From positions 83,726 through 147,725 of the forward strand of contig CAZJHD010000004.1 of the NCBI GenBank assembly GCA_964545855.1: 64,000 nucleotides of DNA, in the 5' to 3' direction. The notes below the pieces were generated by a model, which saw nothing but the letters and a program-made list of their open reading frames with translations, was not told the origin of the DNA and ran no database searches. The position numbers and the translations under genes are program-made. Of this stretch, positions 1 to 8,578 are shown one piece after another. Numbering within the stretch: the stretch's first letter is position 1; the number at the start of each line of letters is the position of its first letter. This stretch comes from CAZJHD01 sp964545855. GTDB lineage: Bacteria > Planctomycetota > UBA1135 > JACQFD01.

Positions 1-830
1 TCGAATCGTTCCTCGATCAGCACGCGGAGGAACGGCGTACCCGGCTCGAGGCTCGGAGGGAGCTGGTGGGGATCCACGCTCGGCCCCAGGACGAGCCGAG
101 CCTCGCCCGATCCCGACGGCGGCTCGAAGAGCGCGTCGACGACGAACGACTTCGGGAGCGCGCGCACGATCTCGAGCGACCAATCCCGCGCCTCGCCCTC
201 GAAGGCCTCGACTCGCGACGGGAAGACGAGACCGCCGGACTCGAGCCGGCCCGAGAAGCGGCGGAGTCCGGCCGACGCGTCTGGAACCAGAGCGGAGGCG
301 AGGGAGCCGTCATCGCGGAGCTCGACGGTCACGCCGTCGATTCCTCGCCGCAGCGACCGCGTCGAGGTCGAGGCGAGCCACGATCCGTCGGCGGGGAAGC
401 GCGCCGCCAGGAGGAGTGTCGTCACCTCGCCTCGCAGCCGCGCCAGCTCGACTCCCTCGACGGTCCGATACTCGCCGGTCTCGATGCGCTCGTGACCGCC
501 CTTCGGCGTGAGCAGGAGCACTCGGAACAGGGCCCCGAGCCGGTAGGAGACGAATCCCCGCGGCCCCGATGCCAGGGACTCGACGTACGCCTCCAGCTCG
601 TAGACGTCGTCGACCCCGTCGAAGCGCAGGCGTCCCGCGAGGTGCACGACGCCCGCGGCCCGGGCTCGCGCCTCGCCCCCGCGGGCCTCGAAGGCGCGCG
701 CGAGGAGCGCGTCGCTCTCCGAAGTCGACGCCTGCTGTGCTCCGAGGGGCGCCCCGAGGAGCGCGGCGGCCATGGCGGCGGCGAGCGCGGCTCCAAGGGC
801 GAGCGACCGGGATCGACCACTCGATGCCAC
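1..830 (-). CDS. Secreted hypothetical protein, 3' end cut by window edge
   Basis: A clean open frame runs from a GTG at 830 off the left edge of the window, so the C-terminus is missing. The N-terminus has an arginine-containing n-region followed by an Ala/Leu-rich hydrophobic stretch ending near ALLGAPLGAQQA, a typical signal peptide. The mature part (about 245 residues seen) reads as an alternating, beta-rich sequence with no motif I recognise; it resembles outer-membrane or LolA-like lipoprotein-carrier folds only in general character. The upstream aminotransferase gene ends at 881, and an alternative GTG at 881 shares a base with that stop codon (TAGTG), which would add 17 residues and give translational coupling. 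Codon use matches the neighbours. Function unknown. Confidence 0.7.
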   Translation of the reverse strand, partial: MASSGRSRSLALGAALAAAMAAALLGAPLGAQQASTSESDALLARAFEARGGEARARAAGVVHLAGRLRFDGVDDVYELEAYVESLASGPRGFVSYRLGALFRVLLLTPKGGHERIETGEYRTVEGVELARLRGEVTTLLLAARFPADGSWLASTSTRSLRRGIDGVTVELRDDGSLASALVPDASAGLRRFSGRLESGGLVFPSRVEAFEGEARDWSLEIVRALPKSFVVDALFEPPSGSGEARLVLGPSVDPHQLPPSLEPGTPFLRVLIEERF

Positions 831-880
831 GGCCCGCGTCGAGGGCCCCGAGCCGTGAAGCGGTTCTCGAGAATGGGACA

Positions 881-2044
881 CTAGCGAGCGCTCCACGCGA
901 CGAGCCGGCGCCCGGCCTCCCGGAGGGTCTCGTCCCTCTTCGAGAAGCAGAATCGGATCAAGTGCCGCCCGTCGGCGGGGTCGGCGAAGAACGAGGAGCC
1001 GGGCACCACGGCCACACCCGGTTCGCGCACGAGATCGCGGGCGAACTCCACGTCGCTCTTCGCGCCGAACCCCGTGATGTCGGCCATCGCGTAGTAGGCG
1101 CCCGCCGGCCGGTAGATCTGGAAGGGGGAGTCCTGGAGGAGACCGAGCAGCAGGTCGCGGCGCGCCTGGTAGCCCGCCGCGAGCTCGCGGAAGTACGCCG
1201 GCCCGAACCGAAGAGCGACGGCGGCCGCCTCCTGCAGGGGCGCGGGGGCGCCTACGGTGAGGAAGTCGTGCACCTTGCGCAGAGCGAGGGAGATCTCCTC
1301 GGACGCGATCATCCAGCCGATCCGCCAGCCCGTGGCGCTCCACGTCTTCGACAGGCCGCTGATGGTGACCGTGCGCTCGGCCATGCCGGGGAGCGTCGCC
1401 AGCGAGACGTGCTCGGCGCCCTCGTAGAGGATGTACTCGTAGATCTCGTCGGTGAAGGCGAGGCAGTCGTGGCGGATGCAGAGGGACGCGATGAACTCCA
1501 GCTCCTCGCGCGTGAAGACCTTCCCCGTGGGGTTGTTGGGAGTGTTCAGGATCACCGCCTTGGTCCTCGGACCGATGGCGTCGCGGAGTTCGTCGCGATC
1601 GAGCTCGAATCGAGGCGCCCGCAGCCGGACGTACCGGGGCTTCGCGCCCGCGAGGATCCCGTCGGGGCCGTAGTTCTCGTAGAAGGGCTCGAAGACGACG
1701 ACCTCCTCGCCGGGATCGACGCAGGCGAGCATCGCGACGCACATCGCCTCCGTCGCGCCGCACGTGACCGTCACGTTCTTCTCCGGATCGCACTCGATCC
1801 CGTTGTAGGCGCGCGACCGTTCGGCGATGGCGTCCCGGAGCGACTTCGCGCCCCAGGTGATCGCGTACTGGTTCACGTCGCCCACGATCGCGGCGCAGGC
1901 TGCTCGCTTCATCTCCTCGGGAGCCGGGAAGTCGGGGAATCCCTGCGCGAGATTCACGGCTCCGTGCTTCGCCGCGAGCCGCGTCATCTCACGGATGACG
2001 GACTCGGTGAACTGGTCGGCCTTCGCGGAAGTGCGTCGCTTCAC
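881..2044 (-). CDS. PLP-dependent class I/II aminotransferase
   Basis: A 387-residue fold-type I aminotransferase of normal length. Visible motifs are the N-terminal substrate loop NLAQGFPDFP (31-40), the NTPNNPTG turn (167-174), Asp199 in FTDEIYEY that contacts the pyridine nitrogen, and the Schiff-base lysine K233 in SGLSKTWSATGWRIGW. An Arg in HLIRFCFSK near the C-terminus should bind the substrate carboxylate. The pattern fits the kynurenine/glutamine transaminase K and methionine aminotransferase (YbdL) branch better than true aspartate aminotransferase. The exact amino donor cannot be read from sequence. The start is a GTG with a TANNNT box only 6 nt upstream, so the transcript may be leaderless. 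The partial secreted gene follows on the same strand. Confidence 0.92.
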   Translation of the reverse strand: MKRRTSAKADQFTESVIREMTRLAAKHGAVNLAQGFPDFPAPEEMKRAACAAIVGDVNQYAITWGAKSLRDAIAERSRAYNGIECDPEKNVTVTCGATEAMCVAMLACVDPGEEVVVFEPFYENYGPDGILAGAKPRYVRLRAPRFELDRDELRDAIGPRTKAVILNTPNNPTGKVFTREELEFIASLCIRHDCLAFTDEIYEYILYEGAEHVSLATLPGMAERTVTISGLSKTWSATGWRIGWMIASEEISLALRKVHDFLTVGAPAPLQEAAAVALRFGPAYFRELAAGYQARRDLLLGLLQDSPFQIYRPAGAYYAMADITGFGAKSDVEFARDLVREPGVAVVPGSSFFADPADGRHLIRFCFSKRDETLREAGRRLVAWSAR

Positions 2045-2050
2045 GCTTCG

Positions 2051-2056
2051 AGCGTA
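2051..2056 (-). promoter_or_regulatory. Candidate -10 box for a leaderless transcript
   Basis: TACGCT (TANNNT class) on the minus strand lies 6 nt before the GTG of the aminotransferase, which would place the transcription start on or beside the start codon. No convincing -35 is seen. One of five similar arrangements in this window. Confidence 0.4.
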
Positions 2057-2126
2057 CCGCGGGGCGGACTTGGACGCTTCTCGACGCAGCCGTACCGAGG
2101 TCCCAGGGACCGCGGGAGATCGGGAG

Positions 2127-3065
2127 CTACTTCTCCGGAACGGACGTGATCTCGGCGGGCCGGCTCAGGGAGAGCTGCTGCCACCACCGCCGCCACGGAC
2201 CCGAATCGGCGCCCAGGTCCTCGCCGGAGTTCATGCGGGTCAGCGCGGATCTCGATTCCTCGCGCACGGCGAGGTCCTTCGCGGCGAGTCCCTGGATGAG
2301 AGCGGGGATCGCGCTCGGGTCGCCGATCTGGCCGAGGGCGTTCGCCGCAGCCGCCGCGACGAGCGATCTTTCGTCTCGCAGGAGGACGACGAGCTCCGGG
2401 CCAGAGGGCGCGTCCCGGACGACCCCGAGGGCGGCGGCACACTGCAGCCGCACGGCGCCGCTCGGATATCGCAGGCCCGCCCGAAGCGCCGGCAGCGCGC
2501 CGTCCATCCGGGCACCCGCCTGCCCGAGCCGCTTCAATGCGAAGGCGGCGTTCGACTGCTCTCCCTCGGATCGCTCCTCCGAGAGGTGGAGCGCGACGCG
2601 ATCGATGGGCGTGTTCGGGTCCGCGAGGATGCCGAGTCCGAGGAGAGCGTTCTCCCGGACGTCCTGCGCCGGATCGGAGAGTGCGTTCAGGATCGGATTC
2701 AGGGCTCCGGCCTCCTTCGCGAATCCCAGTGCCGCGGCGAGGATCGCGCGCGCGGGCGTCACGCGGCTGCTCTCGAGGGTGGCTCGGAGCTCCTCGAATC
2801 GCTGCTTCACCTGCTTCGCCAGCTCTCGCTCGAGGCCGAGGCGCAGGTTCAGGTTGCGCTGCGTGGGCGGCCGCGTCATCGCGTCGTTCCACTGCGCGAC
2901 GAGCGCGTCGAGCTTCGTGACGTACACGCCGATCGAGACCGGCGGCTCTTCGTCCGGCGCGGGCGCGTAGGGCTTGCTCTCCGGCGGCGCGGAGCGGCAC
3001 GAGGCGGAGCTCCCGAGGAGGAGAACGAGGCCGGCCGCGAGCGAGAGGGGAGCGTGTCGGTGCAC
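2127..3065 (-). CDS. HEAT-repeat lipoprotein
   Basis: Starting at the GTG at 3065 gives a 312-residue protein with a short hydrophobic leader and a lipobox-like LLGSSASC, so the mature protein probably starts at that cysteine and is membrane-anchored. Residues from about 90 on form helical HEAT/PBS-lyase-type repeats, with recognisable units such as DVRENALLGLGILADP and SLVAAAAANALGQIGDPSAIP. HEAT solenoids act as protein-binding scaffolds; no catalytic motif is seen. The reading frame stays open to 3209, but that extension is Arg/Pro-rich and buries the signal peptide, so I reject it. The gene is divergent from the gene at 3211 across about 145 bp. Specific partner unknown. Confidence 0.78.
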   Translation of the reverse strand: MHRHAPLSLAAGLVLLLGSSASCRSAPPESKPYAPAPDEEPPVSIGVYVTKLDALVAQWNDAMTRPPTQRNLNLRLGLERELAKQVKQRFEELRATLESSRVTPARAILAAALGFAKEAGALNPILNALSDPAQDVRENALLGLGILADPNTPIDRVALHLSEERSEGEQSNAAFALKRLGQAGARMDGALPALRAGLRYPSGAVRLQCAAALGVVRDAPSGPELVVLLRDERSLVAAAAANALGQIGDPSAIPALIQGLAAKDLAVREESRSALTRMNSGEDLGADSGPWRRWWQQLSLSRPAEITSVPEK

Positions 3066-3210
3066 GGAGGAGGGGGAACGTACCGGCTTTGCGAAGGGGC
3101 GGCTACGACGACGTGGGGGGCCGCAGCATTCCGGTCGATTCGTCGCTCCACTTCGGTCGAGCGCGGTGCCGATGGAAGCTCGTCGACACGGCGATCGGGA
3201 GGTCGGCACG

Positions 3211-4101
3211 ATGGAAGACGTGAAGAAGGGGAATCCGCCGACGGAGCTTCGGGAGTCGGGTCACTCGGTCGAGGAGATCGAGCGAACGTTTCTGGACGCG
3301 GGAGCGACGGTGCAGCGCACCGTGTCCGGCGCGTCGGAGTGCCTGCGCATCGGGCTCGGCTCCGACATGCCCGAGATCCGCGTCGAGTCGCAGCCGAGCG
3401 GAGGCGCTGGCTGGCTCTTCGACGAGGGCGGCCTCTTCACCCTGGCTCGTCTGATCCGATCGTCGCGTGTCGCGCGGTGGGAGCTGCAGCGGCAGCAACG
3501 ATCGGCCGATCGACTGGCGGCGGCGATCCGGTGCTGCGGGAGCCGCGTCGTCCTCGTGGACGCCGAAGGCCGGCCTTGCGAGCGGAGCACGGCCTGGGAG
3601 GACGCCCTCGCGTCCCACCCCGACGTCTCGGGCGCACTCACGGAGCTCTGCGTCGATTCGCTCGACGACTCGCGACGGGAGCTGTCGATGGGAGCGGGCC
3701 GGGTCCTCGTTCGAGAGCCGCTGCTGGACGCCCGCGGGGCCCGCATCGGCGCCCTCGTCCGATTCGAGCTCGATCCCGGTGCCGCCGCGCCGAATGGCTC
3801 GTCGAGCGTGCGTGCGGCTTTCGATCGCGCGACCGTCAGTCTCGCTGCGTCGCTGCGGCGCCGGGGAATCCCCTTCGAGTCGCGGGCCACGGAGTCGATG
3901 CCCGACTTCGAGGGCGACTTCGCCGCCTTCGAGGCGGAGGTCTACGAGGAGGCGCTCGAGGCAGCAGCGAGCGTCCAGCCTGGAGACCGGGTGATCCTCG
4001 ATCTCGCGTGCGATCCGGAGCCCTGCGTCGACGTCTGGCGCGCCGCGGCGCCGGGCAGCGTGCGCCGAGTCCACCTCCGCGTCGTGAACGTCGGCCGCTG
4101 A
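3211..4101 (+). CDS. Hypothetical protein, possible sensor-like cytoplasmic protein
   Basis: A 296-residue protein with no signal peptide or membrane segment. The ATG at 3211 is supported by a GGGAGGT Shine-Dalgarno 7 nt upstream. The central part (about 110-200: helix, then VVLVDAEGRPCERSTAW, later a second strand-rich part) has the rhythm of a PAS/GAF-like input domain, and residues 205-296 could be an alpha/beta domain, but I do not recognise a family. Two adjacent cysteines (RCC) and a CDPEPC motif near the C-terminus are notable. It converges on the M28 peptidase gene, sharing a terminator hairpin. Function unknown; the PAS-like reading is inference. Confidence 0.65.
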   Translation: MEDVKKGNPPTELRESGHSVEEIERTFLDAGATVQRTVSGASECLRIGLGSDMPEIRVESQPSGGAGWLFDEGGLFTLARLIRSSRVARWELQRQQRSADRLAAAIRCCGSRVVLVDAEGRPCERSTAWEDALASHPDVSGALTELCVDSLDDSRRELSMGAGRVLVREPLLDARGARIGALVRFELDPGAAAPNGSSSVRAAFDRATVSLAASLRRRGIPFESRATESMPDFEGDFAAFEAEVYEEALEAAASVQPGDRVILDLACDPEPCVDVWRAAAPGSVRRVHLRVVNVGR

Positions 4102-4116
4102 TTCCGCTCAGCGGCC
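4093..4116. terminator. Bidirectional terminator hairpin embedding both stop codons
   Basis: Perfect 9-bp inverted repeat GGCCGCTGA / TCAGCGGCC with a 6-nt loop. The left arm carries the TGA of the 3211-4101 gene and the right arm carries the stop of the convergent M28 peptidase gene. There is no long T-run, so efficiency is uncertain. Confidence 0.65.
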
Positions 4117-5517
4117 CTTCGGCGCCCCGATCGGGAGGTCGCTCGTCTCCTTGTCCGGGCCGTGCTTCCACTCGGGCACGTCGCCGATGCGCGTCGAGAT
4201 CTCCTTCTCCTCGGAGCCGCGCCGAATCCTCAGCTGGATCGAGTCGCCGGGCGCGAAGGCCTCCACGGCCCGGCGGAGCTCCTCGACCGTCTTCACCTCG
4301 GTCCACGCGTCGCGCTTCCTGGAGGACCCGGGCGCGATCGCGAGGATCACGTCGCCCTTCTCGAATCCGGCTCGGTTCCCGTCGGGGACCGTGTCCACGA
4401 ACTGGGGGGCGCCGCCGGGTCCCGCGCCGATCGACCCGCCGAGCCGGCGGTTCATCGCGACGGCGCGCTTGAAGACCGACGCTTCGAGCGAGTTCAGGCC
4501 CTTCGGCATGCCGTTGCTGCCGGTCCGGGAGAATGACATCCGTTCCTTCCTCTCCGCGACGCCTCGGAGCGTCGCGAGGATCGCACGCGCGATGGCGGCG
4601 GCGGGCTTGTACTGGATCTTGTCCGGAGTGTCGCGCGGCTGGTGGTAGTCGCGATGGAGATTGGTGAAGAAGAAGAGAACGGGGATGTCCTTCTTGTAGA
4701 AGGAGTCGTTGTCGCTCCTCGCCTCGTTGTCCTCGTTGCGCTCGATCTTCTTCAAGAAGCGCGACTCGGTGCGCAGCGCTTTCGAGACGACGGACTCCCA
4801 CTGGGGCGAGGATCCGAGGCCGCCGACGAAGACGTATCCGCCGTGGGAACGGCCGATCATGTCGATGTTCAGCATCGCCACCGTTCGATCGAGCGGCACC
4901 AGGGGCTTGTCGCAATAGGCGAGCGATCCCAGCAGGCCGCGCTCCTCCGCGTCGAAGAGGAGGAAGAGCACGGAGCGCGGAAGGGGATCGGCGGCGACGG
5001 CGCGCGCGATCGCGAGCACCGCGGCGGTCCCCGAGGCGTTGTCGTCGGCGCCGTGGTGGATCTCGCCGCGATTCCCCATTCCCCCCGACGCACCGAATCC
5101 GCAGTGGTCGTAGTGCGCTCCGACGACGACGTACTCGTCTCGGAGCTTCTCGTCCTTCCCCGGCACCATGCCGGCGACGTTGCGGAAGGACGCATCGCCG
5201 CCGCGTCCTCCGCCGGAGAACGGCTGGAACCAGCCGCCATCCTCGCCGGCGGGCCGAGCGCCACGCGCCCGGAGCTGCTCCGCGATGAACTCGGCCGCTC
5301 GGTGGCCTCCGGCCTCGCCGCTGCCGCGACCCTCGAAGTCGTCGGACGCGAGGCGCACGATGAGATCGCGTAGCTCCTCCGGAGTGATCGCGCCCTTCGG
5401 GACGGCGATCTCCGTCGGCGCAGCGGTTTGCGCCTGGATCGCGGCGCCGGTGGCCGTCGCCGCGAGCACGACCCAGGGGAGGAGGAGCGGCGCGCATCGG
5501 ATTCGGGTGAGATGCAT
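4108..5517 (-). CDS. M28-family zinc aminopeptidase with PDZ domain, secreted
   Basis: With the ATG at 5517 the product is 469 residues and begins with a signal peptide (MHLTRIRCAP then a hydrophobic core, cleavage after IQAQ or nearby). The M28 catalytic domain is clear: GAHYDH (133-138), GADDN (156-160), the EE pair at 191-192, the Asp of NIDMIG (219) and a late His in DYHQPRD form the two-zinc site. The C-terminal 90-100 residues form a PDZ-like domain with AGFEKGDVILAI. This arrangement matches secreted M28 peptidases with PDZ domains common in Planctomycetes and Bacteroidetes. It should trim peptides outside the cytoplasm. The frame remains open to 5601 but that extension lacks signal-peptide character. 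Divergent from the 5610 gene. Confidence 0.92.
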   Translation of the reverse strand: MHLTRIRCAPLLLPWVVLAATATGAAIQAQTAAPTEIAVPKGAITPEELRDLIVRLASDDFEGRGSGEAGGHRAAEFIAEQLRARGARPAGEDGGWFQPFSGGGRGGDASFRNVAGMVPGKDEKLRDEYVVVGAHYDHCGFGASGGMGNRGEIHHGADDNASGTAAVLAIARAVAADPLPRSVLFLLFDAEERGLLGSLAYCDKPLVPLDRTVAMLNIDMIGRSHGGYVFVGGLGSSPQWESVVSKALRTESRFLKKIERNEDNEARSDNDSFYKKDIPVLFFFTNLHRDYHQPRDTPDKIQYKPAAAIARAILATLRGVAERKERMSFSRTGSNGMPKGLNSLEASVFKRAVAMNRRLGGSIGAGPGGAPQFVDTVPDGNRAGFEKGDVILAIAPGSSRKRDAWTEVKTVEELRRAVEAFAPGDSIQLRIRRGSEEKEISTRIGDVPEWKHGPDKETSDLPIGAPKGR

Positions 5518-5595
5518 CGAGTCGGTCACGGGGCCGGAGGTCGCGCGGCGGACCGGCGGATCGGACGGCGCCGACGAGCCGCGGGCGTCGGACAC

Positions 5596-5601
5596 TAGCA
5601 T
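5596..5601 (+). promoter_or_regulatory. Candidate -10 box for a leaderless transcript
   Basis: TAGCAT lies 8 nt before the ATG at 5610. No Shine-Dalgarno and no clear -35. Similar to the boxes at 26114, 38068 and 53034. Confidence 0.4.
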
Positions 5602-5609
5602 GTCCGCCG

Positions 5610-7643
5610 ATGCTCGGATGGGCTCCTCTCCTCCTCGCGGCGGCCGCTTCCGTCACGCCGCGCCACGACGTCGCGTCGGACCTCGACGCGCTCGGCTCCC
5701 CTCGCGCGGAGCAGCGGCGCGAGGCGATGGAGCGTCTCCGCGAGGGCTTGAAGTCTGGCGACTTGGCGTCGCTGCTGCACCGCGGACGCGAGGGAGGACC
5801 GTCGGTGCGCGCCGCCGTCGTGGAGCTGCTGCTCGACCGGACCGATCTCGCCGCCGCGGCGATCCCCGGCGATCGGCAGGGCGTCGCGGATCCGCTCCTC
5901 CTCGATCTGGCGCGCGGCGCGTTCGCGCGCGCGCGCCCTTCCGCGGAGGAGCCGACGCGCGACTTCCCCGAGACGATCTCCGTCCTGGAGGAGGCCCGAG
6001 GCGAGTCGCTCGTGCTCGAGCCTTCGATCGCGGAGTCCTCGACCGATCGGCTGGCCTACGAGCTGCGCCGCTCGGGGGCGCTACCCTTCCCGCTGCTGAT
6101 CGATCCCGAGGCGCCCCGTCGCACGGTGAGGCTCGGGGAGAGTCCGGCGCCGGCCGAGGAGCTCGTCTTCGGTGCGCTCCTCCGGAGCGCCGCGCTGGCT
6201 TCCGCCTGGAACGTCGCGGGGCTCGCTCCGCTGCCGGCACTCCTGCGGGATCGCAGCCCCTTCGTCGCGCTCGGAACGGAGCGCCGGGGCGAGCGTGTCG
6301 TGCCGTCCCTGGTCCTGGTGGACGCCGTGGCGGGCCGCACGGGGAGCGAGCACGCGGGGCGGTGGCTCGCGCTCTGGCTGGAGGAGACCGGGCCGGTCGC
6401 CGTTCGCGCTGGCGTTGCGCTCCTCGACCTGGAGCTCGCACCCGTCGATCGCGCGATCCCGGCCGCCCTCCGGAGTCCGGATCCCGAGCGGCGGCGCGTC
6501 GCCGCGCGGACGCTCTCCCGCGTGCCGCGGCGCGGTGCGGCGCTCCTTGGCGAGGACACGAGGCTGCTGGACGCGTTCCTGGCGATCGCCCTCGCGAGCG
6601 CTCCCGACGAAGGGGTGCTCCATCGGCGCGTGCTCGAGCTCCTTCCCGAGCGGGACGCGGCGGGCCGAAGCATCGATGCGCGTCTCGTGCTCGCCGTCGA
6701 GGGGCTCGACCCGGCTCGGCGCGCAATGGGCCTCGAGGCGCTGGCGCGCAGGCGCTCGCCGGAAGCGCTGGGTCTGCTCCGCAGCGCGGCGGCGTCGCTC
6801 GATCCGCGGCAGTGCGCCGCGGGGCTCGCGGGCCTGCAGCGTCGCATGGATGCATCGGCGATGCGTGTCGCGCTCGACGCGCTCACCCGCTCGAGCGACG
6901 AGCACGTCCTGCGCATCGCGACGTCGATCGTCGTCGCGGCGGAGGGAGGCCCCGAAGCGGCGGCGAGCCTCGCCGAGGGTCTGCAGGGCCTCGGGCGCGC
7001 GGCGATCCTCGGGGTGCAGCTCCACGCGCGAGATGCCACGCTGCGCGAAGAGGCGGTGGCCCGCATCGCGGCCACGACCGATCCTCGGTCGCTCGATTGG
7101 CTCGCGGAGACGGCCCGATCGGCCAGCCTCGAGATCGGCGTGGAGCCGCTGGTGGCGGCCCTCCGCCCCGCCGTGGACGCCGGCGCGTGGGGAGCCACCG
7201 TCGTGGCGTCCCTCGCCGGGCTCGTCGACGAGACCTCGCGATTCGCGGTCCTTCGAAGGTGCCTCGCGTCGGCCTACGGCGCCGACGAGGCCCTCGCGCT
7301 GCGTGCCTTCGGTGCTTCCGCGACGGCCGCCGAGGCCCGGAGCGTTCTCGGCGGCCGCGTGGCGGATCCCGCCCTGCCTCTCGAGAGCCGGCGTGCGGCG
7401 CTTGAGGGATTCCGCGAGTTCCTTCGGCGCGATCCGGCGCCGGGGATCCCCGTCCTCCCGCTGCCCGAATCGGCCATCGTCCAGGGATTGCTGGCGTCGC
7501 TCGCTTCGCGGCTGGGGACGGGCGGACCGGCGGGAGACGGGGGAGCCGAGACCCTCAGGGACGATCTGATCCGCTGGTCCGGAGTGGCGGGTCGTGCGCT
7601 CCCTTTCCCCCGGCCGGACGTGGACGCCGTGGACGCCCCTTGA
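5610..7643 (+). CDS. Secreted HEAT-like repeat protein
   Basis: A 677-residue protein starting with a short signal peptide (MLGWAPLLLAAAAS). The body is almost entirely alpha-helical, Ala/Leu/Arg-rich, with loosely repeated units of about 35-40 residues such as DPERRRVAARTLSRVPRRGAA and ALEALARRRSPEALGLLRSAA that fit HEAT/ARM-like solenoids. No enzyme motif is visible. Middle residues (about 140-270) are less repetitive and may form a separate domain. It is the second HEAT-like secreted protein in this corner of the window, after the lipoprotein at 2127-3065. Function unknown; a binding scaffold is the safest inference. Confidence 0.75.
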   Translation: MLGWAPLLLAAAASVTPRHDVASDLDALGSPRAEQRREAMERLREGLKSGDLASLLHRGREGGPSVRAAVVELLLDRTDLAAAAIPGDRQGVADPLLLDLARGAFARARPSAEEPTRDFPETISVLEEARGESLVLEPSIAESSTDRLAYELRRSGALPFPLLIDPEAPRRTVRLGESPAPAEELVFGALLRSAALASAWNVAGLAPLPALLRDRSPFVALGTERRGERVVPSLVLVDAVAGRTGSEHAGRWLALWLEETGPVAVRAGVALLDLELAPVDRAIPAALRSPDPERRRVAARTLSRVPRRGAALLGEDTRLLDAFLAIALASAPDEGVLHRRVLELLPERDAAGRSIDARLVLAVEGLDPARRAMGLEALARRRSPEALGLLRSAAASLDPRQCAAGLAGLQRRMDASAMRVALDALTRSSDEHVLRIATSIVVAAEGGPEAAASLAEGLQGLGRAAILGVQLHARDATLREEAVARIAATTDPRSLDWLAETARSASLEIGVEPLVAALRPAVDAGAWGATVVASLAGLVDETSRFAVLRRCLASAYGADEALALRAFGASATAAEARSVLGGRVADPALPLESRRAALEGFREFLRRDPAPGIPVLPLPESAIVQGLLASLASRLGTGGPAGDGGAETLRDDLIRWSGVAGRALPFPRPDVDAVDAP

Positions 7644-7774
7644 CGGGGAGCCGAAGGGCCCGGGAAATCTCACGAGCGGCCGGGTGAAGTCGATGCCCCC
7701 TTCTGGTCGAATCGTCTGGAGGATCCCCGGAGCGCCGTCTTCGCGTCCCAGGAGCGTCCCCAGTTGTCTCCCGA

Positions 7775-8488
7775 GTGACCGACCACTCGAATCCTGTCCC
7801 GATCGCCATCGTGGAGCGGGTCATCGACCCGCGCCTCGTGCTGTTCCACGCCCCGGCTTCGCACGAGGCAGAGCAGTTCCGGGGGCTCCGGAACGCGATC
7901 TTCTCCATGAATCCCGATCGGGCTCCGAGGACGGTGCTCCTCACGGCCGCGACCACGGGCGAGGGGCTCACCGTGACGGTCGCGAATCTCGCTCTCGCTC
8001 TCTCGGAGCTCGCGGGCACCCGAGTCCTCGTCGTGGACTGCAATTTCCGCAAGCCGGGCGTCGAGTCGCTCCTCGCCATGTCCCATCAGGTGGGGCTCGC
8101 CGAGGTCCTCGCCGACCGACTTCCGCTGCACAAGGCGATTCGTCCCACCCTCGCGAACAACGTCGACGTGATCACGGCGGGAAACCCTCCGGACAATCCG
8201 GCGGAGCTGCTCGCGAAGGGCCGATTGAAGCCCGTGCTCGACGCCCTCAAGCCCGAATACTCCTACATCCTCGTCGACTCGGCGCCGGCGTCCGAGTTCA
8301 CCGACGCCCACATCGTCGCGCGAGACTGCGACGGCGTGGTGTTCGTGGTGCGACTCGAGACCGTCGCCAAGACGGTCGTCGAGAACACCATGACGAAGCT
8401 GCGCTCCCTCGGCGCGAACCTCCTCGGAGCGTTCCTCGTCGGCTCCTCGGCCGACGAGAAGGCGAGCCCGATCGATGCCGTCGGCTGA
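7775..8488 (+). CDS. BY-kinase/ParA-like P-loop protein with degenerate Walker A
   Basis: A 237-residue cytoplasmic protein matching the cytoplasmic half of bacterial tyrosine kinases (CpsD/CapB, Wzc-type) and MinD/ParA ATPases. It has the EAEQFRGLRNAIF entry helix (31-43), a Walker A region ATTGEGLTVTVANLA (59-73), a Walker A' VVDCNFRKP (86-94) and Walker B ILVDSAP (165-171). Two expected residues are missing: the P-loop Lys is Leu65, and the second Asp of Walker A' is Asn90. The C-terminal tyrosine cluster of true BY-kinases is also absent. It may therefore bind nucleotide weakly or serve as a pseudo-enzyme. It uses a GTG start and leads a same-strand block with a coiled-coil protein and a MamK-like actin, which suggests a role in placing or anchoring that cytoskeleton. 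Confidence 0.82.
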   Translation: MTDHSNPVPIAIVERVIDPRLVLFHAPASHEAEQFRGLRNAIFSMNPDRAPRTVLLTAATTGEGLTVTVANLALALSELAGTRVLVVDCNFRKPGVESLLAMSHQVGLAEVLADRLPLHKAIRPTLANNVDVITAGNPPDNPAELLAKGRLKPVLDALKPEYSYILVDSAPASEFTDAHIVARDCDGVVFVVRLETVAKTVVENTMTKLRSLGANLLGAFLVGSSADEKASPIDAVG

Positions 8489-8578
8489 CGAAGCAGCGCG
8501 GGGACTCGTCCCTCGCCGCTTCCGACGTCCCGACGGAAGTCTCCGAGCCGATGGCGGAGTTCCAGCACGCCGCACACC

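Noticed and set aside
7639..7662. TTGACG near the end of the HEAT-like gene as a promoter for the P-loop gene
   Set aside because: The hexamer is good but the -10 position reads GGAAAT, and it lies partly in the upstream stop region about 110 bp away.
8519..8539. CTTCCG/CGGAAG hairpin between P-loop and coiled-coil genes as a terminator
   Set aside because: Only 6 bp with a 9-nt loop and no T-run; not strong enough to split the locus.
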